Part shown: in pieces, positions 33,935 to 42,809 of the stretch
How positions within the stretch are numbered: position 1 is the first letter of the stretch
Layout of the letters: each line of letters begins with the position of its first letter
Source: Pandoraea capi
GTDB taxonomy: Bacteria > Pseudomonadota > Gammaproteobacteria > Burkholderiales > Burkholderiaceae
Reading direction: 5' to 3'
Assembly (NCBI RefSeq): GCF_902459735.1
Contig: NZ_CABPRV010000003.1
Location: 248,001-312,000, forward strand
Length of the DNA stretch: 64,000 nucleotides
Program-made: the position numbers and the translations under genes
The notes under the pieces: generated by a model
Told to the model about the DNA's origin: nothing
Database searches by the model: none
What the model saw: the letters and a program-made list of their open reading frames with translations, nothing else

Positions 33935-34784
33935 ATGGTACATCGGGACATGCGTGACCTCTGGCGGTCGCACGACGTGGGTGCATTGACGTATCGGAGC
34001 GAGACCCACGAGCACAGCGAGGTACCCGCAACGGCATGCCTGCGCACGATGGCGCGCGAAGCCTTCGCCGGCCTTCGCGAAAAGCTTCGGGCCGATGGCA
34101 CGGTGTTGCCAGCCGAACATGAACTGTTTCCCGACGCGGCGTTAGCGGGCGTCTCGACAGTCATACCGCCGGGCCGGCTCGCGCACGCATCGATATGTGC
34201 CGATGAGGTCTCGATCCGGGCAAGTCTGAGTGACGCTGCGCGCCGTGCGGTCGCAGCACATGGGCGCGCCCGGACAGCGTTCGGGCGCAGTCAGGAGCGA
34301 GCGATGCAGGCCGATCTGGTCGTCGCCGAGATTCAACTGGTGCTCGACATTCTCTCGCCGCGAGACCCGCAGTACGCGCGTGCCAGCCAGAAGCGCCACG
34401 TGGCACTCGCCGAAGCGCGCGAGGCCGCTGCGCAGGCCGACGACGACTATCGATGGATCCGGGCGACGGTGGTGGAGCCGTGGATTCTGTTTCTGGCAGC
34501 GCTGCCCGCCTGTACTCACGCCGCATCCGCCGTCGTTTCCCACGCACCCTCCGCCGTCTCTCGGGAGGCATCGACGGCTCGCCTGCCGAATGCCCGCAGT
34601 GGTCGTGCCGGTCATGGTGTTCACGGTGTTCACGACGGCTATGTCGGTCACGGCAGCGAGAGCGGCCAGAGCGGACGTCGTGAACCCCGCGCATTCTGGG
34701 GTCGCTCGTTGGCGGGGCGCCGCCGGGGACCTGTGTCCCGGCTCGCATTTATTCCAGTCACTCGACTGGCAGACAGAAGATTGA
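33935..34784 (+). CDS. T3SS-linked ORF with apparent frame switch near 34590, unknown function
   Basis: The ATG at 33935 follows AGGAGG with 4-nt spacing, so translation starts here. Up to about 34590 this frame has coding character (helical Arg/Ala-rich protein: RRAVAAHGRARTAFGRSQER, EIQLVLDILSPRDPQYARAS). After that the +1 frame carries the high third-position GC and reads MPAVVVPVMVFTVFTTAM to a stop at 34784, 32 nt before the chaperone gene. The original frame has no stop and continues into the sicA-type gene. Possibilities are a real frameshift, a sequencing error, two overlapping genes (34590-34784 encoding 64 residues with a hydrophobic start), or a read-through fusion. No known family is recognised. 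Confidence 0.5.
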
Positions 34785-34816
34785 CCCGTTTTCGGGTATC
34801 GGAAGGAGGTAATTCG

Positions 34817-35326
34817 ATGACACAAGCGGCAATGCAAACGGATACGGACGAGGGTCGCGTCACAAGCGCGATCTGGAATGCCGTCGTCGCCGGCGCCAGT
34901 CTGAAGGACATTCATGGGATTCCGAGCGAAACCATGGACGGCCTCTACGCACACGCCTACGACTTCTACAGCAACGGTCAGCTGACGCAGGCAGAAGCCT
35001 TCTTCCGCTTCCTCTGCATCTACGACTTCTACAACCCCGAATACATCGTCGGTCTTGCGGCAGTGTGCCAACTGAAGGAGGAGTATCAGAAGGCCGTAGA
35101 TCTCTACGCGATGGCGTTCGCCGTCGGAAAGAACGACTACCGACCCGTGTTCTACGCGGGCCAATGTCAGATGATGATGCGCAACCGCGCACTCGCGCGC
35201 GAATGCTTCGGACTCGTGTGCGAGAGCAGTTGCGATGCCGATCTGCGCACGAAGGCCAAGGCGTATCTCGACGCGATCGGTGCAGAAGCCGAAGAGAAGA
35301 CCCCCGGCGACAAGGAGGCCGCATGA
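34817..35326 (+). CDS. sicA: T3SS translocator chaperone, SicA/SycD family
   Basis: 169 residues with the tetratricopeptide layout of class II chaperones: IPSETMDGLYAHAYDFYSNG, AEAFFRFLCIYDFYNPEYIV, YQKAVDLYAMAFAVGKNDYR and FYAGQCQMMMRNRALARECF. It binds the translocators encoded next and, by analogy with SicA, probably co-activates the AraC-type regulator. A perfect GGAGGT lies 7 nt upstream of the ATG, although the reading frame is open to 33851. The stop overlaps sctE (ATGA). Confidence 0.95.
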   Translation: MTQAAMQTDTDEGRVTSAIWNAVVAGASLKDIHGIPSETMDGLYAHAYDFYSNGQLTQAEAFFRFLCIYDFYNPEYIVGLAAVCQLKEEYQKAVDLYAMAFAVGKNDYRPVFYAGQCQMMMRNRALARECFGLVCESSCDADLRTKAKAYLDAIGAEAEEKTPGDKEAA

Positions 35327-37056
35327 GTATCGCGATTTCCCCGGCCAGCGTCCCGTCGTCCATTCTGGGTCCCGATGTCGAGCCGGATGCCGGTGGTCCC
35401 GACGCCATGGACAAGACGCCGCCCGCCTTGCAGTTCGACATGAACACGATCGTCAAGAAGATCATCGACGACATGACGTCGAAGCAGAATGCGCCCTCCG
35501 AGAACAACGCCGGTGCGCCCGACCTGAAGCCCCCGCCGAACGATTCACGTGCGAATCTGACCTATCTGCTCAGCCAGTTGACGCAGTTGTTCAGCGACGC
35601 GTCGCTGGGCGACCTTCAGACCCGGCTGAAGCAATTGGAGGTGGAAGCGGCGGCGCAGCAGGCGCTTGCCGAGCAAAGTCAGGCGGAGTTCGACAAGGCG
35701 GTGGCCGATGCGGCGGATGCCCTCGCCGCGTACGAGTCCGCACTCGAAGCCCTCACCAGCGCGAAGCAGGCGCTGGATCAGGCGAAGCGCAATCTCGAGA
35801 CTGCCAAAGCCGCACTCGATGCCGCCACCCCCGGCACGCCCGAATACGACGCCGCGAAGCGGGCCTTCGACGCAGCGAAGTCTGCATACGACGTTGCCGA
35901 GGGCAAGCTCGATAGCGCCAGACAAGACGCCACCAAGGCCAACGACGTCGCAAAAGACGCGGTGAAAAAGGCCGACGACCTGCTGGGCAAATTTCTCGGC
36001 AATCCGTCACTCGGCGGTATCAACAACAACGTCGCCAACGACAAGCAACAGGAGAACATGAACCAGCTTGTCTACCTGATGGCCCAACTCGCGAAATTGC
36101 TGGGCGACAGCGCGAACGACGCGATTCAGGAAGACATGAAGTTCTTCGAGACGCTGCGTCAGGCTCGTGAAGCCGACCTCGTCAAGAAGAATGAGGAATA
36201 CGAGGCGCAGGTCAGGAAGGCCGAAAAGATGAACCGGATCTTCGGCATCTTCGGCAAGATCTTCGGTGCCGTGCTGGCAGTCGTGGGCGTGGTCGGTGCG
36301 GTGTTCACCGGCGGGCTGAGTACCACGATGACGGTCATCGGCGTGGGTCTGATGGCCGATTCGATCATGGGCGCCACCACCGGGTTTTCGCTGGTCGGCG
36401 AAGCGCTCAAACCGTTGATGACCCACGTCGTCCAACCGCTAGCCGAGCAGATCGGCAAGTTCGTCGGCTCGATGCTCGAAGAACTGGGTGTCGCGAAAGA
36501 TACGGCGGAACTGGTCGGCAACATCATCGGTGTCGTGGTGGCCGCCGTGGCCGTGATTGCCGCCGTCGCAGTCGCCGTAGTGGCAGGCGGGGCGGCAGCG
36601 GCCACGCAGATGGGCAAGGCGCTCGGCACGCTCGTGGGCGACGTCGTGAAAAAGATGGTGCCTGAACTCCTGCGCGAGGCCGGCTCGGCAGGCGCGCGAA
36701 TGCTATCCCAGCGGCTGGCCTCGGCAATGGCGCGCATGGGCGTCAAGGAAGGCAACGCACAGATGCTGGCCAATACGCTGCGCCAGTTTCTGGCCGCAGG
36801 TGAGCTCGGACTGGCGGGGACGCAGGCCGCCGGCAGCGTGGTGACGGGGACCTACGAGAAGCAGGCGACCGACACGATCGCCGACATGATGGTCTCGCAG
36901 GACTCGCTCGACAAGCTCACGGACTCGGTGAAGCAGTCGTCCGACCGGTTCGCGGCCGCGCAGAACATCGTCTCGCAACTCATTTCCCAGATGTCCGATG
37001 CTGGCCGGGTCCAGCAGGAGACGCAACGCTTTGTGATGAACAACGTACGCGCTTGA
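35323..37056 (+). CDS. sctE: T3SS translocator SctE (SipB/BipB family)
   Basis: 577 residues. A long Ala-rich coiled coil at about 120-220 (AAYESALEALTSAKQALDQA) is followed by the conserved hydrophobic region: two membrane-inserting segments near 305-345 (IFGAVLAVVGVVGAVFTGG) and 400-440 (IIGVVVAAVAVIAAVAVAVV). A C-terminal helical part (SQLISQMSDAGRVQQETQRF) closes it. It inserts into host membranes with SctB to form the translocon pore. ATGA overlap with the chaperone gene indicates coupled expression. Confidence 0.95.
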   Translation: MSIAISPASVPSSILGPDVEPDAGGPDAMDKTPPALQFDMNTIVKKIIDDMTSKQNAPSENNAGAPDLKPPPNDSRANLTYLLSQLTQLFSDASLGDLQTRLKQLEVEAAAQQALAEQSQAEFDKAVADAADALAAYESALEALTSAKQALDQAKRNLETAKAALDAATPGTPEYDAAKRAFDAAKSAYDVAEGKLDSARQDATKANDVAKDAVKKADDLLGKFLGNPSLGGINNNVANDKQQENMNQLVYLMAQLAKLLGDSANDAIQEDMKFFETLRQAREADLVKKNEEYEAQVRKAEKMNRIFGIFGKIFGAVLAVVGVVGAVFTGGLSTTMTVIGVGLMADSIMGATTGFSLVGEALKPLMTHVVQPLAEQIGKFVGSMLEELGVAKDTAELVGNIIGVVVAAVAVIAAVAVAVVAGGAAAATQMGKALGTLVGDVVKKMVPELLREAGSAGARMLSQRLASAMARMGVKEGNAQMLANTLRQFLAAGELGLAGTQAAGSVVTGTYEKQATDTIADMMVSQDSLDKLTDSVKQSSDRFAAAQNIVSQLISQMSDAGRVQQETQRFVMNNVRA

Positions 37057-37072
37057 ATGTAAGGAGCCAATC

Positions 37073-38122
37073 ATGAACATTCTCGAAGTCCATCATCAGC
37101 CGGTCGCGGTGGCGCCGGAAACCCTGAACTCCCCGAAAGATCCGCAACGCTCGCCGGCCCTTCTCTATAACGTCTTCAGCCCGGATGCCGAGGTCGACGA
37201 CGACGACGACGCGCAGCGGCCGTCGCTCATGAACCCGCCGCCGGACGCCAACCGCAAGGACGCCACTGACTGGCTCAAGGAGCAGGGCAGCGACATGCCG
37301 GGAACGAAGGACAAGCCTTCGCCTCGCGGGGGCAGTCTGATCTCCGAGGATGCGATGTTGCTGTCGCAGTTCTACGCGTTCTTCCAGAAGGCTTACGAGA
37401 ACTCGCTGAAAATGCGCAACACCATCGCGCAGGTCAACACGCAGTCCGTCATCGCCACGGCCAATGCACTTAAGGAGCAGGGCATGGCGCAAATGATGGG
37501 CGGTATCTCCGCTGGTGTTTTGCAGGGGGCGATGGCGGGTGCGGGAGCGTTCCAGAGCATGAAAGGTATTTCCGCCGAGCGGCAGGCATTGAAGATGCAG
37601 ACGCCTAAGCCGGATACCCCGCCCACGTCGACCGTGGCCAATACCCCGGAAGGACCGGCGCCGGACGCGCCGCGCAGTAACGTCAACGCTCAGGCTCCGG
37701 ACGATGCGCCACCGCCGCCGCGTACGGATGCCACCGACGACACGCCGGATGCGCCGCCGCCCCCGACGTCGCAAGAACCGACGCCGGACACCACGCCCGC
37801 CACGTCGGCGGACGGCCCGAGCGCCGAGGAAATGAACCTGTTGGGTCGACGCAAGAGTACTCAAGGCGCGGCGTTCACCATGCTTGCAGCCCCAACCGGC
37901 GGGCTAGTCGACGGCACGGCACGGTACGCGTCGGCGCTCGCTCAGCAGGATCAGAAGCTCTCCGACAGCGGCGCGCAACTGACCAAAGACGGTGTCAACA
38001 ACCTTCAGGATCAGGCGAACAAGGACAACACCCTGATTGTCGAGATGCTGCGTGCGCTCGAGAACGTCAATCAGGCGAAGGTCAGTTCGGCCGCCGCCAT
38101 TGCCGGAAACCTGCGCGGCTGA
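37073..38122 (+). CDS. sctB: T3SS translocator SctB (SipC/BipC family)
   Basis: 349 residues. The N-terminus is acidic (VDDDDDAQR). One hydrophobic/small-residue segment at about 135-165 (MMGGISAGVLQGAMAGAGAF) corresponds to the membrane-inserting helix. A Pro/Asp/Thr-rich linker (175-265) and a C-terminal helical SipC-type domain (ARYASALAQQDQKLSDSGAQ) follow. It pairs with SctE in the host-membrane pore; SipC relatives also act on actin, which is not demonstrable here. It lies 16 nt after sctE. Confidence 0.88.
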   Translation: MNILEVHHQPVAVAPETLNSPKDPQRSPALLYNVFSPDAEVDDDDDAQRPSLMNPPPDANRKDATDWLKEQGSDMPGTKDKPSPRGGSLISEDAMLLSQFYAFFQKAYENSLKMRNTIAQVNTQSVIATANALKEQGMAQMMGGISAGVLQGAMAGAGAFQSMKGISAERQALKMQTPKPDTPPTSTVANTPEGPAPDAPRSNVNAQAPDDAPPPPRTDATDDTPDAPPPPTSQEPTPDTTPATSADGPSAEEMNLLGRRKSTQGAAFTMLAAPTGGLVDGTARYASALAQQDQKLSDSGAQLTKDGVNNLQDQANKDNTLIVEMLRALENVNQAKVSSAAAIAGNLRG

Positions 38123-38150
38123 TGCCCGCGACACTCCAAAGGACGAATTG

Positions 38151-39311
38151 ATGACGAGAATCGGCGAGGAGAACCAGATCCCCTGGTATCTGCTGAACAA
38201 CGTGAGCGACGTGGCGCCCGTATCCGAGGAGGTCGAAGAGAACGTCGGACCCGGCAAACAGCCGGGCGACGATCCGACGATCGATGCGCAACGGGTCGCC
38301 GGTGTCGTACAGGCCGCTGGCAAGTTGCTGGAGCTCAGAGGGAAGTTCGCGCAGGATCTGAGCGACGCGTCGCGTGACGACGTGGCGGTCGCGGAGCACG
38401 ACCTCGTGAGCCGTGCCAACGCGTTGGCGCGCAGCGGTGTACCGATGCCTCGGGAACTCCGGGACGGGCTGCTGGGCAAGTCGCCCGACAAACCCGGCGG
38501 CAAAGGCGAACCCGACGCGGTTGATGGCATCGATGGGATTGACGGTAGGGATCCGCAGAAGCCCAGTGTGAACAATGCCCCACCGCCGGGTATCGACGAC
38601 ATGCCCGATGTGAACGGCACCGATGAAGAAGATAAACCGGAAGACGGCAAGAAGCCGCTGACCGATGGCGAGATCTGGGAGATCATCGTCAAGCTGATCG
38701 CAGACGTGAAGGAGAACTTCCTCAACATCTTTGGCGATGCCGCGAAGGGCTATCTCGATTTCGGCAAGGCGCTCACCGACATCGTGGCGAAGCTCTCGTC
38801 GTGGATCACGTCCAAAGACGATGGCAAGAACGTCGAACTGGACGTGGGTGCGCTCAAGGACGAACTGCAAAAGCTTCTCGAGAAATACGCCTTGCCGAGC
38901 AAGGATGCAGTGCTTTGGCCGAAGCAGGATAAGGAAGGTAAGGGCGACATCGAAGGCGGTAGCAAGGAAGATGCCGAGAAATGGGCAAAGGACCTCGGCT
39001 TGCCCGAAAGCAGCGTGGTGGAGCAACCGCCAGGCAGCGGCAAGTATGTGGTCGTGATCGATACGACGCCGATCACGAAGATGATCGAATCGTTGCCGAA
39101 GGGCGACCAGAACGGCAAGAGCAAGATGACCACGCAGCAACTTGAAATATGGCGCACGGGCTTTACGGGTCACGAGAATCTCGTGAAGACTGCGACGCAG
39201 TCGATGTCGCAGCGCTTCACGACAGCCAATGCCACTAACGAGAGTCTCGTCAAACTGCTCAGCGGTTCCATCCTGTCGATGGCCGAGACCTTCAAGGGAT
39301 TCAGTCGGTAA
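38151..39311 (+). CDS. sctA: T3SS needle-tip protein SctA (SipD/BipD/IpaD family)
   Basis: 386 residues. N-terminal helices are followed by a disordered Asp/Pro/Gly-rich part (about 105-165, with DAVDGIDGIDGRD). The C-terminal domain contains IWEIIVKLIADVKENFLNIF and the mixed alpha/beta section (YVVVIDTTPITKMIESLPKG, TTQQLEIWRTGF) and ends with the long coiled-coil helix, as in BipD. It caps the needle and senses host contact. The frame is open upstream, but GGACGAATTG and the IpaD-like N-terminus support 38151. Confidence 0.92.
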   Translation: MTRIGEENQIPWYLLNNVSDVAPVSEEVEENVGPGKQPGDDPTIDAQRVAGVVQAAGKLLELRGKFAQDLSDASRDDVAVAEHDLVSRANALARSGVPMPRELRDGLLGKSPDKPGGKGEPDAVDGIDGIDGRDPQKPSVNNAPPPGIDDMPDVNGTDEEDKPEDGKKPLTDGEIWEIIVKLIADVKENFLNIFGDAAKGYLDFGKALTDIVAKLSSWITSKDDGKNVELDVGALKDELQKLLEKYALPSKDAVLWPKQDKEGKGDIEGGSKEDAEKWAKDLGLPESSVVEQPPGSGKYVVVIDTTPITKMIESLPKGDQNGKSKMTTQQLEIWRTGFTGHENLVKTATQSMSQRFTTANATNESLVKLLSGSILSMAETFKGFSR

Positions 39312-39853
39312 TGCGTCCGCATGGCTTTCTTCTCGACGCCGCGCGTTCGCGCGCGGCGCCGATCCTGACACCGGAGCTGTTGCCTTGCGCCCGGTTTCGA
39401 CCCGGGCCATTGCGCAATCTGCCGTCTCAGGCGTATCTGTCCGGGTTGTTGAGCACCGGCGACGCCGGCGCGCTCGGTGTGGCATTGATGATGGCCGTGC
39501 GCGATGCCTTCGATCCGTCGCTACTCGAAGACATTGCGTTACGTCGACAGTGCAATGCCATGCGCGATGCTGTGTTACCGCAAGGCGCCATGCGGCAACG
39601 GGCGATTCTCGAGTGCTTTGCCAGAGGAGAAGCAAGATCGTTAAGCGATACCTTCGGCTTTCTGATCACGCTGCTCGTCGATCACCCGCAGCGCGAGGCA
39701 CTGCGAGGGTTTGCGTCGCAACTCGTCTTACGCGACTCGGAACCCGCCGAGGAGATTCGGCGCAACCCGCTCGTGGCGGCCATGCTGGCGGGACTCGGGC
39801 TATTCCCGGAAGCCCCCGCGTCTGCGGTATCCACGCCACACACGCTGCAATAG
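39311..39853 (+). CDS. Unknown protein encoded directly after the tip protein gene
   Basis: 180 residues; the ATG shares one base with the sctA stop (TAATG), so translation is coupled. The sequence is helical and Leu/Ala/Arg-rich with no membrane segment or signal peptide. Segments include LGVALMMAVRDAFDPSLLED and FGFLITLLVDHPQREALRGF. No family is recognised. The position suggests an accessory or secreted protein of the translocator operon. A terminator follows. Confidence 0.75.
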   Translation: MRPHGFLLDAARSRAAPILTPELLPCARFRPGPLRNLPSQAYLSGLLSTGDAGALGVALMMAVRDAFDPSLLEDIALRRQCNAMRDAVLPQGAMRQRAILECFARGEARSLSDTFGFLITLLVDHPQREALRGFASQLVLRDSEPAEEIRRNPLVAAMLAGLGLFPEAPASAVSTPHTLQ

Positions 39854-39898
39854 TTGACGTAACGCCGGCGCAAAACCCGTGAGCCACTTGACCCCGCC

Positions 39899-39926
39899 AA
39901 CCCCGCCGACTCAGGCGGGGGTTTTT
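39899..39926 (+). terminator. Intrinsic terminator of the translocator operon
   Basis: CCCCGCC (39901-39907) pairs with GGCGGGG around GACTCA and is followed by GTTTTT. It lies between the convergent ends of the translocator operon and the HilA-like gene. Confidence 0.88.
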
Positions 39927-39935
39927 CATGGGCGC

Positions 39936-41594
39936 TCAGAAGGTGAACAACGTTTCCAGACGCGGGTCGTGACGGTAGAGCCGTTGCCATGGATACCAGT
40001 CTGTGCGCATGCGTCGCCACGCTTCACGGGCTGGCGGCAGCCCATGCGTGTGCAGAATCAGCGGTAACAGCCCCGCACGCACCTGACGCGGATCGATCTC
40101 GGCGAGCAATTGTTCGGCCTCCCGTCGCGCGGCGACGCCACCGCGTGCGAGTTCCACGTAATGGCGGTTGACCCGGAGCAGTCCGGCATCGTCGCCCGTC
40201 TCGCGCACCGAACGCACGAGCGCTTCGGCTTCGGCGTGACGGCCCTGGTACGAGAGCATGATCGCCATCGCGCTGGTCAGCACCGGGTGATGCTGGCCGA
40301 GCCGTTGCAGGTTCTGCCTGGCGACGGCAATGGCGTCGTCGGTGCGCCCGTCGTAAAACATCGCCCACGTCTTGAGAATGGCGGCGGCGATGAAGCTGGG
40401 GTCGTGTTCCAGCGCAATGTCGAGCGCCATCTCGGCCGCCTTCAGTTCCCCTTTGAGAATGCAATGCCACGCGTGGTGATAGCGCACGTAAGGATTCGAC
40501 GGCGCCGACCACAGTGCCCTGTCGAAGAGAATGTTCGCCACGCTCGATTCGAACTTCATGCTGTGCAGAATCGCCAGCAGACTGACGGCGTGAGGATCTC
40601 GCGGCGCCAGCGCGAGCGCGGCCTCGACGGCGGCACGCGCGCCGTGCAGGGCGGCCTTCTGATCGAACAACCCGAGATGCGCGAGCGCGAGATAACACTC
40701 GGCTTGCCCGCAGTACGGCGCCGTTCGCGAGGCGCCGTGCCCGACACACTGATGAAAAAGCTGCAACGACTGGCGCAGACTCGACGGCGTGTGAAGCTGG
40801 AGATTGAAGCGGGCGTGCAGGAACGTGGTTGCGCTGTCGAGCGAGTCGAAGGAGTGCGAGAGGTGGACGGAGGCGCATAGACCCGGCACGTGCTTAGTCA
40901 CGATATCGGTGATGCGAATTTCGAGGGGAAGCGTGTTGGCCGTGTCGGTCAGTTCGAAATCTTCGCTGAACAGAAGCTGATGACCGTCCGAGGTGACCAG
41001 TTCGATGCGCAGCCGGTCGCCTTCGATACCGTGACCGATGATGTAGTAATCGGGCGTGAAACGTTCGACGAACTGGGCGATGTCGTGACAGCCGAGCACG
41101 CTGCGCGTGATCGACGCGGGTAACACGCGCAAGCCATACGCGGTGAACTCGAAGAATCGTGTCACGAGCCGATCGTGCAGCATGAGCGTCTGCGCCGAGT
41201 TCGGAAGCCGGAACGGCATGATCGCGAGCGTACATAGCGACGCCGCCCGCGTAGCCGACGATACGATGGCCACCGAGCGGCGAATCCGGTAGCCGGTGCC
41301 GTAGACCGTCTCCACGATGCGGTCCGATTTCTTCTCCCTCAGCACGCGCCGGATCGCATAGATGCAGCGCGTGAGCGACTCCTCGCTGACATCCTGGTGG
41401 GGCCACACCAGCGAGAGCAACTTGTCCTTACTGACGTTCTCGCCCGCCGCTTCGAGCAGCGTACGCAAGACTGCCACCTCCTTGGGCGGCAGACTGATCT
41501 GACGGTCACCTTGCTTGAGAATGCCGTTCGCGTCCAACGAGAAATCGTCGAACAGGTAGATTTTTCCGTTCTGCGGCGCACTGATCTGGTTCAC
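39936..41594 (-). CDS. HilA-like transcriptional regulator of the T3SS
   Basis: 552 residues, the size of HilA (553). The N-terminal OmpR-type winged helix (residues about 10-105: LFDDFSLDANGILKQGDRQ, SEESLTRCIYAIRRVL, IVETVYGTGYRI) is followed by a middle domain and a C-terminal tetratricopeptide part (AECYLALAHLGLFDQKAALH, YHHAWHCILKGELKAAEMAL). In Salmonella HilA activates prg/org and inv/spa. The start is a GTG at 41594 with AGGAGAG 8 nt upstream. It is divergent from the chaperone/effector operon across a 341-nt region. Confidence 0.92.
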   Translation of the reverse strand: MNQISAPQNGKIYLFDDFSLDANGILKQGDRQISLPPKEVAVLRTLLEAAGENVSKDKLLSLVWPHQDVSEESLTRCIYAIRRVLREKKSDRIVETVYGTGYRIRRSVAIVSSATRAASLCTLAIMPFRLPNSAQTLMLHDRLVTRFFEFTAYGLRVLPASITRSVLGCHDIAQFVERFTPDYYIIGHGIEGDRLRIELVTSDGHQLLFSEDFELTDTANTLPLEIRITDIVTKHVPGLCASVHLSHSFDSLDSATTFLHARFNLQLHTPSSLRQSLQLFHQCVGHGASRTAPYCGQAECYLALAHLGLFDQKAALHGARAAVEAALALAPRDPHAVSLLAILHSMKFESSVANILFDRALWSAPSNPYVRYHHAWHCILKGELKAAEMALDIALEHDPSFIAAAILKTWAMFYDGRTDDAIAVARQNLQRLGQHHPVLTSAMAIMLSYQGRHAEAEALVRSVRETGDDAGLLRVNRHYVELARGGVAARREAEQLLAEIDPRQVRAGLLPLILHTHGLPPAREAWRRMRTDWYPWQRLYRHDPRLETLFTF

Positions 41595-41935
41595 GTGCCG
41601 ACTCTCCTGCCAGCAAGCCCCGCTCGACGCGAGCGACGACGGCTGCCGACTTGACCCGTCACAAGCCGAAGACGTGTGAAACCTACGTGCGCTGAAACGT
41701 CGCCGAGGGGGGCGCCGGCGAAATCATGTTCCTTAAAGCGAGGAGACTATTCGAGGAACCCGCTTTTTCAGGGGGGTAGGGTCATACAAATAGGCCGATT
41801 CCCGACGAATTTGCGTAAGAGCCTTCTCTGGATCTCTCCGCATTGGGCGAAAGATGAAATGCACTCGCAGGAGAAGACCGGGATCATGGCCGCAAGCAAG
41901 ACATGTTCCTGAAAGTCCCCACCCTATAAGAAATC
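41595..41935. other. Divergent regulatory region between the HilA-like gene and the chaperone/effector operon
   Basis: A 341-nt gap with no convincing gene. It contains two copies of ATGTTCCTKAAAG (41726-41738 and 41903-41915, one mismatch) 177 bp apart, which could be sites for one of the island regulators. The second copy lies 20 bp before the downstream gene start. GGAGG-like ribosome binding sequences are seen only for the HilA-like gene. Confidence 0.5.
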
Positions 41936-42403
41936 ATGGACACAGCCTTTGGATCCGGCGGGTCGATTTCGTCGGCAGCACTTAGGAGACACGTGGCCAC
42001 CCGTCTGCCCGTACCGGCGCAAGGGGAGGCAGCTACGGCATCGGGGCAGCCCTCGATTGGCCGTATCTGCGACACCATGCGCGAGCGATGGCACGTCGAT
42101 GTGACGCTGCGCCGGGAGACGATTTTCTTCGAATCGCACGATCTCGATACCTGCGTGATCCGTCAGACGTTGGGCACACACATCGAGCGGCGCATGTCCC
42201 GCGCCGATGACGAGGCGGCTGCACGTGCGCTGTCGATGAATTTCGCGCTCTGCCGGCAGGGTTTCGCCTTCGGGGTGAGGCGCGGTGTGCTGGTGCTGCA
42301 TCGGTACATCGCGCCGTGGGAGAGTTTCGAGACCTGCATGACGGCGGTTCGGGCGTTTCTGGTCGTCTCGGATCGCATCAAGCAATCGATTGACACGCCG
42401 TGA
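41936..42403 (+). CDS. Putative class I T3SS chaperone
   Basis: 155 residues. After a polar N-terminus the core (IGRICDTMRERWHVDVTLRR, DEAAARALSMNFALCRQGFA, GVLVLHRYIAPWESFETC) alternates helices and strands in the way of CesT/SicP chaperones. It precedes another small gene and a large candidate effector in a three-gene unit, the usual chaperone-effector layout. There is no detectable signal peptide. Family membership is inferred from size, acidic/amphipathic character and context rather than from a diagnostic motif. Confidence 0.6.
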   Translation: MDTAFGSGGSISSAALRRHVATRLPVPAQGEAATASGQPSIGRICDTMRERWHVDVTLRRETIFFESHDLDTCVIRQTLGTHIERRMSRADDEAAARALSMNFALCRQGFAFGVRRGVLVLHRYIAPWESFETCMTAVRAFLVVSDRIKQSIDTP

Positions 42404-42410
42404 AGCCCTC

Positions 42411-42740
42411 ATGAGCCACAGCATTCTCTCGATGATCGATGCGTCTCTCCCGGAGACGGTGGGGACGTTCGTACAGGTGCGCTCAGCGCCGGGCGTCGAG
42501 CCCTTCTGGTTGCTCGAATACGCTCACGGACATTTGCATCTGGTCGTCGCTGTCGATGGTGCACCGTTACCGGATGTGCGGTTCGGTGAACGAACGCCCG
42601 TGTGCGAATTCTGGATGTGCAGCCCGGCGTTGTTCGAGTCGCGGCGCGTGTTGTTGATGTACGGGCGTGAGGTGCGAGGCACGCGTCGCGATATCAAAGC
42701 CTGCGTCGACATGTTCTTGCTTGAGATGTTTTCGCACTGA
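42411..42740 (+). CDS. Second small putative T3SS chaperone
   Basis: 109 residues from the ATG at 42411, 7 nt after the previous stop. The alternating strand pattern (PFWLLEYAHGHLHLVVAVDG, VCEFWMCSPALFESRRVLLM) and C-terminal helix (IKACVDMFLLEMFS) resemble a small class I chaperone. It may form a heterodimer with the upstream product, as seen for some effector chaperones. Function is inferred from context only. Confidence 0.55.
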   Translation: MSHSILSMIDASLPETVGTFVQVRSAPGVEPFWLLEYAHGHLHLVVAVDGAPLPDVRFGERTPVCEFWMCSPALFESRRVLLMYGREVRGTRRDIKACVDMFLLEMFSH

Positions 42741-42809
42741 CGTCGGCGAGCGTTCGCAGCGCCCTGGCGGGAGTGCGGCGGTGCCGACACCTTAAGGAGA
42801 CAAAATCCT

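Noticed and set aside
41676-41912. Small plus-strand ORF of 78 codons
   Set aside because: No ribosome binding site, AT-rich codon use and location in the divergent regulatory region.
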